DNA of 64,000 bases. Origin: Chrysochromulina tobinii (lineage: Eukaryota; Haptophyta; Prymnesiales; Chrysochromulinaceae). The notes under the pieces are model-generated. The model saw nothing but the letters and a program-made list of their open reading frames with translations. It searched no databases and had not been told where the DNA came from. This document shows, piece after piece, positions 43,881-53,608 of the stretch (position 1 is its first letter; every line of letters begins with the position of its first letter). The stretch spans positions 1 to 64,000 of the forward strand of contig JWZX01003385.1 of the NCBI GenBank assembly GCA_001275005.1, read 5' to 3'. A program made the translations under genes and the position numbers.

Positions 43881-45622
43881 ATGTCGACTTCGTGTGAACG
43901 TCAAATTGAAACGCCCGTGTCGAGCGACGAAACTTCTCGCGACGCGACATGGGCTGGGAGTTCCCACCACTGGCCGCGACGGAGTCGCATGAAAAACGCG
44001 CAAGAGCTCATCAGCACGTGGTCAGGTCTTCCCGAGTGCTCGCTCGTCGTTTTCCGACACTTGCAGAAGACGGGCGGTTCGTCCATCGTGCGTGCCTTCC
44101 ATGAACTGGAGCGCGACATGCTATGGACCATCTACGGCTACTGGAGCCCATGTTGGCAAGGCCGCTCGCAGCTCGTGGCCCGTGGGCGAATGCGCTGGCT
44201 GCGCATCGTGCGAATGCTCGGCGAGCGCGCCAACTCGTCAGCCGCAGGCACACGCATGCCGCAGAGCTGGCTGCGCGAGTTAGAGTCCATGCCATGGCCG
44301 ACGCGAATGCTCTTCCATTTGCACCATCCAGACTCGATGGTCTGCGGTGGTCTCGAGTCTGTGCAGGCGGAGCTTGCCAAGCTGCGCCCGGTGTTACCTG
44401 CGCTGGGCTGCCGCGTAACCGTGGCCATGGTCGTGCGCGAGCCATGGTCCTTTTTTGTGAGTTGGTACTATTACATTGGCGCCGCACGCTGCGGCTGGTG
44501 CACCTTTGAGCGCTTCGTCGCGCTCAACCCGAACGCACAGTCGCACTTGACGCTGGGCGGCGCGCCGCGCATTTACAGCGACAAGCTGCGTGCGCAGCAT
44601 GCGCGGCACGACCCTGTGCTGCTCGCGCGCGTGCACACGATCGTCGCAGGCATCGACGTGATCGGCGTGACTGAAAGGCTTGACGAGTTCATGCTCGAGC
44701 TGTGCGACGCTGCCGGGCTGCGCGTGTGCCCGAGGCTGAGCGTGCGCAACGTGCGCAGCCCAGGGGCGGCCTTGGGCGCGCTGCGGGAGGTCGCGTTGCG
44801 CGCCAACGCCTCGGTGCTCGACGTACGCCCTGACGAGAGCTCAGGCTCGTTACACCGACGCGCGGTTGCGGTCGCTGGCTGGCTTGACGAGGCTCTGTAC
44901 AGTCTCGCCTCGACTCGTGCGCGCCGTCGTGGGCAACCGGACCGCGCGAGGCTCGAGGCGTGGCGGATGCAGCCGATGTTCGAGAGTAGCGGCTGCTTCG
45001 GTTTCGCGCCCGTCACGGCGCCCGCACACAGCGCGCGCAAGATGAAGCCGTCCATCGCATCTTCAGCCCGTTCCATATTAGGATCAGCCCGTTCCGAGGC
45101 CATGACGAGTGCGTTCCCCGTGGCGCCCAGAGACGGTGCGGGTGGGCGCAAGGAGAGCCAGGGCGTCTTCGCCGTGCCGTTTGAGCACACGTCGTCCCGA
45201 CAGCACGCCTTCGCCCTCGAGTTGATGCAGAACCTGAGCGTCGTTCCGATGGCAGAGCGCGAGCAGGTGAAGCGCGAGCTGCTACGATTCCAGGCCGAGC
45301 ACGCATGCAAGTGCTCACCACGGCGCCCCCCTTCCCCCCACAGGTGAAGCGCTCGCTGCGCGAACAGCTGCGATGCGCTGACGTGCGTGCGGCGCTGGCG
45401 GGTGTGGGGGCGCGGGCGACGCGCGACCTGCCCGCCGTCCTGCGTCCATGGTTGCTGCCAGAGCGTGCGCAGCCACTGCAGCAGGGGCACGGCGGCGAGC
45501 TGGCCGGGTCTGGAGATTGGCGCGAGATCGTGCAGCACCAGGGCGAGCTCGTCGCCATGTGCTGCACGAAGGTACACTATGCGCATGCGCCACGTTTGGA
45601 TAAGGCGAGCTGCTCGACGTGA
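43881..45622 (+). CDS. Sulfotransferase-like protein, two exons
   Basis: Exons 43881-45266 and 45344-45622 join in phase to 554 residues. The PAPS-binding elements of the sulfotransferase fold are present: 5'-phosphosulfate loop FRHLQKTGGSSIVRAF (58-73) and 3'-phosphate motif VAMVVREPWSFFVSWYYY (181-198). The conserved histidine-containing stretch LFHLHHPDS lies between them. This matches carbohydrate O-sulfotransferases of the heparan sulfate 2-O type. There is no obvious N-terminal membrane anchor, which is unusual for Golgi enzymes of this group. The intron has the exon-copy plus family-1 cassette structure: it starts GTGAAGCGC, as does exon 2. The substrate, probably a polysaccharide or glycan, is inferred. 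Confidence 0.8.
45303..45343 (+). repeat. Family-1 intron cassette, sulfotransferase intron
   Basis: GCATGCAAGTGCTCACCACG followed by GCGCC and CTTCCCCCCACAG, ending at the acceptor. The 36 bp before it (45267-45302) begin with a diverged copy of the next exon (GTGAAGCGC shared). Confidence 0.92.
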
Positions 45623-45984
45623 GCCTCTTTCTCGACGTTTTAACGACGTAGTCGTAGAGACGGCCGGTCGGGGACGAGTGGTGTACCGGGTCGTACGGTT
45701 GCGTGTGGCGTGTAGGGGCGAACGAGAGTCGAGAGGAAGAATGCCTATTTCGAGCGTTGGGGAGGCTCAGAGATAGATACCTTCACGCTTACGACGTAGA
45801 ACTGCACCGCCACCCTAGAGTGCTAGAGGTACTATCAGAGATACTATGTAAACTTCAGGGTCAGAGCATTGGGCCAATGATTCGTCGGATTCGGGATAAA
45901 CTGAAAACTCGCGGCGACGGCGTGTTTCCCCTGTGGCCGGCAGGTGCGGCGAAGGTACAGGTGTGGGTTGACCACGGGTCCATG
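45623..45984. other. Convergent intergenic region
   Basis: 362 bp between convergent genes. A short open frame crosses it (45703-46062), but it has no recognisable domain and runs antisense into the next gene. Nothing else seen. Confidence 0.4.
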
Positions 45985-46560
45985 TTAAATCTTCCATCCA
46001 GCGTGTCCGAGCCCCTGCAATTTCGGTGGCGCTCGTCGAGAATGCACCTCCTGCGCGGATAGCCTCATCCCACGCTCAACCTCATCGCGGGCCGCCCGCA
46101 CAAGGTCGGCAGAGGTGTCCACTGGCGTGGGCAGGTACAGAGCGCGCTGCTGATTGGGCGACCGATATGTTGGTGAGCTGTCGCCCAGGTGTGCCGTGGC
46201 TGCCGCCATCACCTCCGCGCGCGCCATCAGCCGCTGCTCGCGCGCACCAATGATTGACCGCAGCGGTCCTACGCGAGCAATGTTTCGTCGCAGGAAGTCA
46301 ACATTCTCAGGCGGTGGGTCTACTCGAGTTGCCAGCGACGCCTTCAGGCCCGCAATCATCTTCATGTTGTTCGCCACGATGTGGTCCGCGACGGCCGTCA
46401 CGGCCTTGGCCCGCCGGACATGCGCTTCACAATCCTCCTTTTGCTGCCGCAGCGCCTCGCGCTCCTGCTCAGCCCGCGTCTTGCCCGCGCCGTAGGCCGG
46501 CCGATTGGTGGCGTAGGTCGCATACGGCGTCATCGAGTGTTCCATCGAGCAGAGTGGCAT
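45985..46560 (-). CDS. Small hypothetical helical protein
   Basis: 191 residues from the ATG at 46558-46560 (an upstream TTG is less likely). The centre is predicted coiled coil (GAGKTRAEQEREALRQQKED ... RRAKAVTAVADHIVANN). It is followed by a Tyr/Pro-rich segment (SSPTYRSPNQQRALYLPTP) and a second helix (SADLVRAARDEVERGMRL). No family recognised. The acidic/basic helix pattern and consistent codon use make it a plausible real gene. Confidence 0.55.
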   Translation of the reverse strand: MPLCSMEHSMTPYATYATNRPAYGAGKTRAEQEREALRQQKEDCEAHVRRAKAVTAVADHIVANNMKMIAGLKASLATRVDPPPENVDFLRRNIARVGPLRSIIGAREQRLMARAEVMAAATAHLGDSSPTYRSPNQQRALYLPTPVDTSADLVRAARDEVERGMRLSAQEVHSRRAPPKLQGLGHAGWKI

Positions 46561-46673
46561 GCTGGTGAGCCACAAGGTGCGGCACGAACAGCTTTCGAGC
46601 GCCCGGGGACTGGGCCTGGAACAAGCCTTCGAGGGAGGCGGATGGCAGTTAGAGTTTCAAGTTTCGACTTACC

Positions 46674-46744
46674 GGTAAAAAGACACCGGGGGGAGCCGGG
46701 ACACACACGGTAAAAAGACACGGGGGGAGCCGGGACACTCACGG
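46674..46744. repeat. Two-copy ~35 bp tandem repeat
   Basis: Two units of GGTAAAAAGACACCGGGGGG-AGCCGGGACAC, starting at 46674 and 46709 and differing by a one-base deletion and a substitution. They lie between the 5' end of the small helical gene and the 3' end of eIF2B-alpha. Confidence 0.85.
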
Positions 46745-46788
46745 CACACCGGTACTATTGTCAGACTTATAATCATATCAGTGACTGC

Positions 46789-47943
46789 TCACACAGGCCC
46801 CCTCCGTAGCATCTCCTCGGCCACCGCTGAGGGTGTCAACACGCCCACGTCCGTGATCAGCAACGTGATCAGATGGGGAGGCGTCGCGTCGCGTCGCGGC
46901 TCTTCCAGCATGATGGCTGTGGCGCTGCCAGATGCAGATACCCCCCCCGCGGCCGCGCTGCTCGTGCTCCTGGGCGGCATCGGCGCCGGCCTGGCACGCG
47001 CCCTTGTCTGCGCCGCCGCATCCACGTGGTGCGTCGAAGAGAACGCGTAGTGCGCTGCCACCGCGTAAAACGGGCGTCCATGCGCTTGCGCGGCGTAGGC
47101 CATGGTGAGCGTGCCCACGGGTGCGAGGACACCGCCATCGCCCAGGACGGCGTGCGCGCCGCACAGCACCAGCCGGCACTGCGCCATGCAGCGTGCCACC
47201 GCACCTGGTTCGATGATGCGCACAGGGACGCCTGCCTGCATGAGCTCGCTCGCGGTGCGGTGGCCGTCGCCGTCGGGCCGGCCCTCAGAGACGACGAGCG
47301 TGAAGTGCGCCTGCGCGGCCGTCCGTAGCAGCAGCTCCGTCACGTGCGGGCAGTAACCGTGGGTCAGCACACACGAGACCGCACCCGAGGCAGCGCCTGG
47401 TAGGCCGCCTGGGAGTGCTGCTGTCGCCAGGCTGCCAATCGAGAGACTCTCCAACGATGCTGGCATGGCGCTACTCGAGCTGTTGCGCTCTCGGGCGGGG
47501 GAGGCGATGCAATCGTCGAGGCTCGCGCTTCGCCCGCTCGCGCCGCGCAGCAGCGAGCCGAGCAGGCTGCTGCCGTTTGCTACCACGCGGCATGAGCTCT
47601 CCCCAACCAACTTCAAATAGCGATCGCTGCGCTGCTGCAACCAATCATGCAAGGCGCCACCATCAGTGGACGCACCCGATGGCACCGGACGCAGCATCAG
47701 CTCGAGATACGCTTGGCAGCCGAGCAGCACCTCATTGCGCCGTTGCTCGCTCGACTCGGCGGAGATCAGCTGGTCAGCAGCCGCACGGAGGCGCACCTGT
47801 GTGGCCAGCAACGTGAGCTGCGGTGCGCGGCAAGCATTGCGCATCTCGAGCGCGAGCGAGTGCATGGCTGCCACCGCGGGTGGTGGTGCCACCGGCTCCT
47901 GCACCACGACCGTAGTCGGCTCTTGCGAGCTGTGGGCCACCAT
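46789..47943 (-). CDS. EIF2B1: Translation initiation factor eIF2B, alpha subunit
   Basis: 384 residues from the ATG at 47941-47943, single exon. The frame is open further upstream, but the upstream part lacks family similarity. Conserved eIF2B-alpha/delta/beta features are present: SCVLTHGYCPHVTELLLRTA, FTLVVSEGRPDGDGHRTASELMQAGVPV, CRLVLCGAHAVLGDGGVLAPVGTLTMAYAA and RPFYAVAAHYAF. The alpha subunit is part of the regulatory core of eIF2B, the GDP/GTP exchange factor for eIF2, and senses eIF2 phosphorylation in the integrated stress response. A Ser/Gly-rich insert (SGRSASLDDCIASPARERN) and an Ala/Pro insert near the C-terminus lengthen it relative to the ~305-residue human protein. Confidence 0.9.
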   Translation of the reverse strand: MVAHSSQEPTTVVVQEPVAPPPAVAAMHSLALEMRNACRAPQLTLLATQVRLRAAADQLISAESSEQRRNEVLLGCQAYLELMLRPVPSGASTDGGALHDWLQQRSDRYLKLVGESSCRVVANGSSLLGSLLRGASGRSASLDDCIASPARERNSSSSAMPASLESLSIGSLATAALPGGLPGAASGAVSCVLTHGYCPHVTELLLRTAAQAHFTLVVSEGRPDGDGHRTASELMQAGVPVRIIEPGAVARCMAQCRLVLCGAHAVLGDGGVLAPVGTLTMAYAAQAHGRPFYAVAAHYAFSSTHHVDAAAQTRARARPAPMPPRSTSSAAAGGVSASGSATAIMLEEPRRDATPPHLITLLITDVGVLTPSAVAEEMLRRGPV

Positions 47944-48461
47944 GAAAAGCGCAGGTGTGAACACAAGTTGGAAGAAATTGTGATGCCCAAAACTTCGAAG
48001 TGTCTTCCTAGTGCACGGCCAGATACAGGACGAGAGGAACAGAGGGCGGATAGAGGGCGGAGGCCGAGGCGGCCAGTGCGCAGTGAGTGAGTGAGTGAGC
48101 ACTCACTCACGAGGCGGCCACAGTGCTGCAGCGCACGTGGAGGCAGCGCACGCTCAGGCGCACGGCTCGCCAGCCAACTCCTACTCCACGTCCTACCGCC
48201 GACGCGCGACGGGGCCGCGGCAATACTCACGACTCAGCGCGCAAACGGCTTGCACCGGGCGCTGACGGCGAGCAAGGGACGGCGAGTCGCACCTTAGTCG
48301 ACACGTACATGCACGTGAGCCACGCGCTGCATCAGCACACCAGCCCCGTCTGCCGTCACGCCCGTGACGACGCGTCGTCGAGTCCGCGCGTCGGTGCTCG
48401 ACGTGCACTGAGCCAGCCGGGCGGCGCGTCGCTAAACCTAGAGCGATTCTTATGGGTCCCA
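47944..48461. other. Intergenic region with a hairpin between short direct repeats
   Basis: 518 bp between eIF2B-alpha and the bestrophin. An 11 bp inverted repeat (GTGAGTGAGTG ... CACTCACTCAC, 48083-48110) sits between two copies of GAGGCGGCCA (48067-48076 and 48111-48120). No gene recognised. Confidence 0.5.
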
Positions 48462-49787
48462 TCACTTACCCCCCGAAGACAACTTGACCACTCCTGGCGT
48501 GGCCACCATCCCCTTGCCACGATAGGATGGGGCCCTGATTTCCCGAACGTTCAGGTCGGAGAGAGACTCGTGCGAGCGCCACTGTTTGAGGAAGCGATTT
48601 GTCGCGCGGCGCACATCGGCCGCCTCCAGCTCGGCACACTCGCCCCAGTACTTGTCGACGTCCTCTTCCTCGTCGCTTTTGTACACGACCGCGTCCGCGG
48701 GCCGGCGGACGGCATCGAGGGTTGTGAGCAGGCGGTTGTTGAACGCGCACTGCATCGCGTTTCCGGGCAGGTCGTTGGGCGGATGTACGCAGGGGTCCTC
48801 GAGGGCTCGTGAGACAATGTCGAGGGTCACGTAGGAGGTGCTCGTGATGAACCCCAGGAACGGGCCGACCCAATAGTTGGGGGCAATGCACGTCTTATCC
48901 GCGCCGCAGTTGGCGAAGTGCGCGAGGACGAGAGGGAAGACGACGATGAACAAATATGTCATGGCCGTGACGGCCTGCGTGTACGGCCACGGGAAGGGGA
49001 TGTCCTCGATCTTGCGCGCCTGCCGCATCCCGATACTCCCGTCGCCGAGAACCTGCCAGTAGCGCGAGAGCACTGGCGGGTCCGAGCCCAGACCGCCGTC
49101 GCAGCGCCGCTGTGCGCTGATGTGCATGATCTGGGCAAAGATGAAGCCGACGCGGTCGGCACTATTCTCGAGCGTCTGGATCTCGGACTCTGTGAGGCCA
49201 CCGAGCACCTCGAGCTGCTGCCACTTGGGGTCCGCACGGCTCGATGGCTGATTCATGCCGCCAAACGCACCCGGCCCCATCGGCACCGACGGCTTGCGCC
49301 CAGCTTCCGGGGCCTCCACCAGGTTGCTCAGGCTGTCATCGCGGCGCACGTACTGCAGCGCGAGCGCGTGACAGAGCGAGTAGCGGCGGGCCATGAGCAT
49401 CTGGTACCGCCGCCGCACCTCGAGCCACTTCGCGCCGGCCTCGCCATACTCACGCTTGTTAGTGTTGATGAGCTCATCGAAGGTGATGGCTTCGGTGAAC
49501 GCGTCGCCCCACTTGCCTGACATCAAGGTGAGAGCGGTGGCGCACTCCCAGAAGCGGTTGTACGCAACTTGGGTGCGGAAGACAAGCGCAAACGCCGAGA
49601 TGTACGCAAACGGCTGGAATGGGTAAGGGTGCTGCATCAGGTTGCTCAAAACCGACGCGGGCACGAACAACTCGATCAGGAGCGTGAAGATGGCGGTATA
49701 CAGCCCAAAGGGAATCGCCTGGGGGATGGCCGAGCCTGTCAACCGAAACATGTGCAGAAAGGGCGTGCCTTTGCGGTAGATCAGCAT
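48462..49787 (-). CDS. Bestrophin-family anion channel
   Basis: 441 residues, single exon, ATG at 49785-49787. It shows the bestrophin/UPF0187 layout: N-terminal GTPFLHMFRLTGSAIPQ, TM1 LYTAIFTLLIELFV, then FAYISAFALVFRTQVAYNRFWE, which matches the family motif of TM2 with R/Y-x-R-F/W-E. A long helical stretch leads to RKIEDIPFPWPYTQAVTAMTYLFIVVFPLV and a C-terminal acidic cluster (YKSDEEEDVDKYWGE). In algae, bestrophins conduct chloride or bicarbonate and some act in the carbon-concentrating mechanism at thylakoids. No plastid-targeting peptide is visible, so location is open. Confidence 0.9.
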   Translation of the reverse strand: MLIYRKGTPFLHMFRLTGSAIPQAIPFGLYTAIFTLLIELFVPASVLSNLMQHPYPFQPFAYISAFALVFRTQVAYNRFWECATALTLMSGKWGDAFTEAITFDELINTNKREYGEAGAKWLEVRRRYQMLMARRYSLCHALALQYVRRDDSLSNLVEAPEAGRKPSVPMGPGAFGGMNQPSSRADPKWQQLEVLGGLTESEIQTLENSADRVGFIFAQIMHISAQRRCDGGLGSDPPVLSRYWQVLGDGSIGMRQARKIEDIPFPWPYTQAVTAMTYLFIVVFPLVLAHFANCGADKTCIAPNYWVGPFLGFITSTSYVTLDIVSRALEDPCVHPPNDLPGNAMQCAFNNRLLTTLDAVRRPADAVVYKSDEEEDVDKYWGECAELEAADVRRATNRFLKQWRSHESLSDLNVREIRAPSYRGKGMVATPGVVKLSSGGK

Positions 49788-50354
49788 GGTTGCTGGGCGG
49801 CCTGAACACGGTTGCGCAGGTGAAGAAGATCGGCACTCGGCAGCTTCGCGTGAATATGCAGAGCGTCGTGTTGGGCGACATCTCGACGCCGCAGAGAGGA
49901 CTCGTCTGCCCCCTTTTGTTCCTGACCAGGTTTAACCAGGTTTACTGTAACTATCGATTATCCAAACATGTAATGAGGTTTTCAGCCCAAAAGCCCGCGT
50001 GAATCTTATGAATCGACATGAAATATCGACCGACTGACCCTTCAAAGCACGAGGGCCCAAAGCTAACAACAGAGACGGGGCGCTGGAGAGAAAGATACGG
50101 TAAGGGCTGGCAGGGGTGATGCTCGATTGCTTCGTTGGCTGCGCTGCGGCCGCCCGCCTCACGCGCCACGAACATCTGGTCGACGGTACGACGCCTCTCC
50201 CTCTGGTCGCCCGGGCATTCACACACGCAAAACGCAAAACTCGCTCCACTATGTGTGTAGTGTACAAACAATGGCGCGTACGATATTTTGCGCCCGTACT
50301 TGTAAGCGAACGTATACATGTAACGATGTGATGACTTTTGATGTCAACGACCGA
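49788..50354. other. Intergenic region
   Basis: 567 bp upstream of the bestrophin and downstream of the K+ channel (both minus strand). No gene, repeat array or recognised element. Confidence 0.4.
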
Positions 50355-53257
50355 TCATGCAGTCAACTGAACTACCAATAATTTCCCCTTCGACGTGGCC
50401 CTTTTGATTATAGGGGGCGTTTGTAGAGGCGGCACTTGGGGCCTCTCAGCTGGAGGTGAGGCTTGCCGCGCAGCGGGGAGCGAGCCTTGCCGCGGTGTCC
50501 TGGCAAGGGGCTCGGTGGCTGATGCGTTCTCCGAGCGGTCTCCGATGCGGTCGGTTGCCAAGCCAGCCATTGCCGAGGGTACATGCTGCGCCGTCGGCAG
50601 TGGCAGCCTAACATGGCCTTCTACCGCTTCCTGGAGCGCAAGAAGCTGCGCCGAAAGTGCTCGCATGCCATCGACGACCGTTGTGTCGAGCGCATGTTGC
50701 TTCTGTGTGACAGCCTGCAGCTCGATCTGCAGCTTGGCATGGGCCTGCTCCAAAAGCTTCTCCATCTCCACCAGCGGCTCCGCCTGCATCAGCGCCGCCC
50801 GTCGTATCTTTTGCGCTCCGAAGAGCCTCGCGGCCTCCTCGATCTCGATCTGGTGCGCCTTCTCCTCTCGTTCTTTGGTGATCCGCTTCTCTCGCGTCGA
50901 CTCGCGGCGTCGCGCTTGCGACGACTTATCTTTCGAAATCCGTGATATTTGCCGTCGGGAGACCGATCGCAACTGCGCATCGACCACAGCCGGAGTAGAC
51001 TGCATATCGACCACCTCTGATACCGTTTCATTGTTGCCGTCATCCATCCACCACTCGCTGGTCTCCTTCACACCCTTCGAGTGGCGCCCAAGCGTGCCCA
51101 CGTGCGTGAGGCCGGGCTTGCCGTACAGAGGGTAATTGCGCCCAAAGAACGTCAGCCCTTGCCCGAACATGGCGAGCTCCGCGGCGTGCACGATCATGCG
51201 GCGGCATGCCCAACGTAAGCGCACTCGGTCCAGTTTCTTACTCAGCTCGGGGAGGCTCGCGAAGATGGATGCGAGGGACGATGGATCCATCACGTACAGT
51301 GTGATGTAGCTCATCGCTAGAGCCGACACATGCAGCTGAAGCGACTCGTTGCCCAGTAAGATGTCCTCTCCCCATGCCACCGTCGCGCGCTTCACTTTGC
51401 CAGCGTAGAGAGCGACGCCGCGATTCAGTATGTACATGTAGCCCGGCGGCACGTGCTCACCTTGCGGCAGCATGAGCAGGCGCAGCTTGCTTGCCAGCTC
51501 GATCTTGAGCACGGGGTGTTGCTCATGCACATACCACACGCAATCGAGACGATGCGCCGACACGTTCATGGCCACCTCGCCTTGGAGAGACTGTGTGGGC
51601 ATGGGGCAGTCACACACACTCTCAGAGCCCAGCGCAGTCAGAGGGCGCACAGTCAGAGCGCAATGACAGCGCGCTGTCAGAGCGCGATCAATCCTCACAT
51701 CAATCTTCTCATCTCACCGGCGAGAAGAGATCCATCAAGACATGAGCCTTGTGTTCCTTGAAGGCTTCGTTCGCCTCAAAGATGTACTCGCGCAGTCGGT
51801 AGCGGAGGAAGCTTGGCAGCCCCGCGTCATGCATGAACGCGTTGAGGGTGCTCAATCGCTCCCGCTTCTCTCGCGTATCCGGATCGATGGACGCCGCGAG
51901 CCCGCAGAAGGTGCCCACCAAATTGGCCCAAAGGAGTCCGCCGAAGAGGACCATGCACGTACAGACTGCGCGGGCACACAGGACGTGGGTTGGTGCGCTG
52001 AGTCAGGTAAGAGGTCAGACGGACCTGAGTGCTGAGACGGACCTCAAGGTTGGGCACAGCGCGCACACAAGCGGAAGGTAGGGCATGCAGCCAGTATGCA
52101 GCCAGGGAGGGGATCTCGATAGGGCATGCAGCCAGGGAGGGGATCTCGATAGGGCATGCAGCCAGGGAGGGGATCTCGACTCAGAGTGTCACTCCACAGC
52201 ACACTCTATCTCCACTCACAACTCAGGCTCACGCACTGATTTGTTCGACGCTGTTATGGCGCGAGGCGCTCACGTCACCGTAGCCAACGCTCACGATTGT
52301 CACCGTCGCGAAGTAGATCGAGATGATGTACGACTCGAAAGCGCCCTTGCATATGGTGCCGCCCGAGCACTCGAGCGCATTGCAGCTCTGAAAGTCGCAC
52401 TGCATGTTGGAGGGGCAGGTTGCGAGCAGAGCTCGGGCTTCGACAGGGCTGACTGTGCACGCCGATCCCGCGTCCTGCACGCCGCTCCCAGAGTCTCCCT
52501 CGAAGCAGAGTGGAGTGCAAAAACCGATGGTGCCCAGCCAGGTGCCAAGTGGATTAAAGCTTGCCTGGAGGCCCCATATGCATGCAAACCAATGGATCGT
52601 CGTCAGAATCGACACAAGCGTCTGTACCAGGCCGAGGTACGCGTAGTTGATGCTCATGCGCTTCTCCCAGCGCAGCAGCATGCGCGAGCCGCGCAGGAGA
52701 CGTATGAGCTTGATGAGACGAAGCGCACGCAGTGAGCGGAGTGCAAAGAGGTCGGGAGTCGCGTTGTCTCCGCCGCCGCCGCCGGTGATGTCAAGAACAG
52801 AGGTGGCGATGGCGAGCAAGTCGAGCAGAAACCACCACGATGTTGAATAATGAAAAACAATCTCTCGCGCGTTGAAAACCCAACGCTTGCCCGAGCGCTC
52901 GATGATGTTATCCTCTTCATACCCCAAGCAAAACTGCAGGAGCATGTCACTGAGAAACACGCTGTCGATGGCGCGATTCACCAAGAAGAGAACGTTCGAG
53001 TCACGCTCGTCGGGAGGCACCGGCGACAAGAACCCGACCTCGAAGGGTGTGACGAAGGCGGTGAATATGAGGGCGAGCGACGCTATGAAGTCCCAATAGC
53101 CGATGCCCCGGCTGGTCCGCGGGTCTATGACCCATGGCATTCTTGTCGCAGTGTTCGGGTCGGTCTTCTTCTGGTGGTACATGTTCAATAGTTTTGTGCG
53201 CGTGGTTTCCTTGCTGAGCTTCTTCCCCTTGTGCTGATGCACTCCCTCTACGCGCAT
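50355..53257 (-). CDS. KCNH/CNG-like voltage-gated potassium channel, three exons
   Basis: Minus strand, exon 1 53257-52237, exon 2 51965-51718, exon 3 51590-50355, in phase, 834 residues. Start at ATG 53255-53257; the frame is open a little further upstream without an ATG, so an upstream exon is possible. S1 begins PWVIDPRTSRGIGYWDFIAS. S4 is LRSLRALRLIKLIRLLRGSRM, with seven basic residues. The pore motif ATVTIVSVGYGD gives K+ selectivity. After S6 (MVLFGGLLWANLVGTFCGLAAS) come a C-linker and a cyclic-nucleotide-binding-like fold (LPQGEHVPPGYMYILNRGVALYAG) that lacks the FGE ... RxA phosphate cassette, as in KCNH channels. A long coiled-coil tail follows. Introns are canonical GT-AG; intron 1 contains a 30 bp tandem repeat. 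Confidence 0.9.
52081..52180 (-). repeat. 30 bp tandem repeat in K+ channel intron 1
   Basis: Three units of GGGCATGCAGCCAGGGAGG-GGATCTCGATA on the plus strand, with starts 30 bp apart near 52121 and 52151 and a partial first unit. Sense orientation carries CCCTCCCTGGCTGCATGC, again with GCATGC but without the CTCACC core. Confidence 0.9.
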
Positions 53258-53608
53258 GATTTCGTAGTCGTGGGTCGTGCCGGGCACGTAGGAGAGCAGG
53301 TCGGTGTTGCTGAATTTTGGGTTGGATGCGTGCGATGTTGATTAAATATGGCTTTTGGGTAATTATCTTTACGGCGTGCATGCACCTGTAGCTGGTCGAA
53401 TCAGGTTGGCGCGATTGGCCGGATGCACGTTGTGCGTCCGTGCCCAAACTTCGTCGTGAACATCGGCCAATTTATTGGAAGTTTGCTCGATGCCCCTGCG
53501 CGCGATTTTTGCTCAACTTCGTGGCGAGGTGCGTCCCAATCCGCGTGGCTCGCCGCTGCGGCTCACCCATACGCCGCGGACGAACAGTTTGGTGATTACC
53601 ACATTGCC
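53258..53608. other. Divergent intergenic region
   Basis: 351 bp between divergent genes (K+ channel and EF-hand coiled-coil protein). An AT-rich patch (attaaatatggcttttgggtaattatc) lies at 53341-53367, unusual for this GC-rich sequence and a candidate core promoter. The EF-hand frame is open from an ATG at 53423, but the 62 residues before 53609 look non-conserved. Confidence 0.4.

Noticed and set aside
45703-46062. Small gene between the sulfotransferase and the helical protein
   Set aside because: Short, no domain, overlaps the antisense coding region of the next gene, with unremarkable codon pattern.
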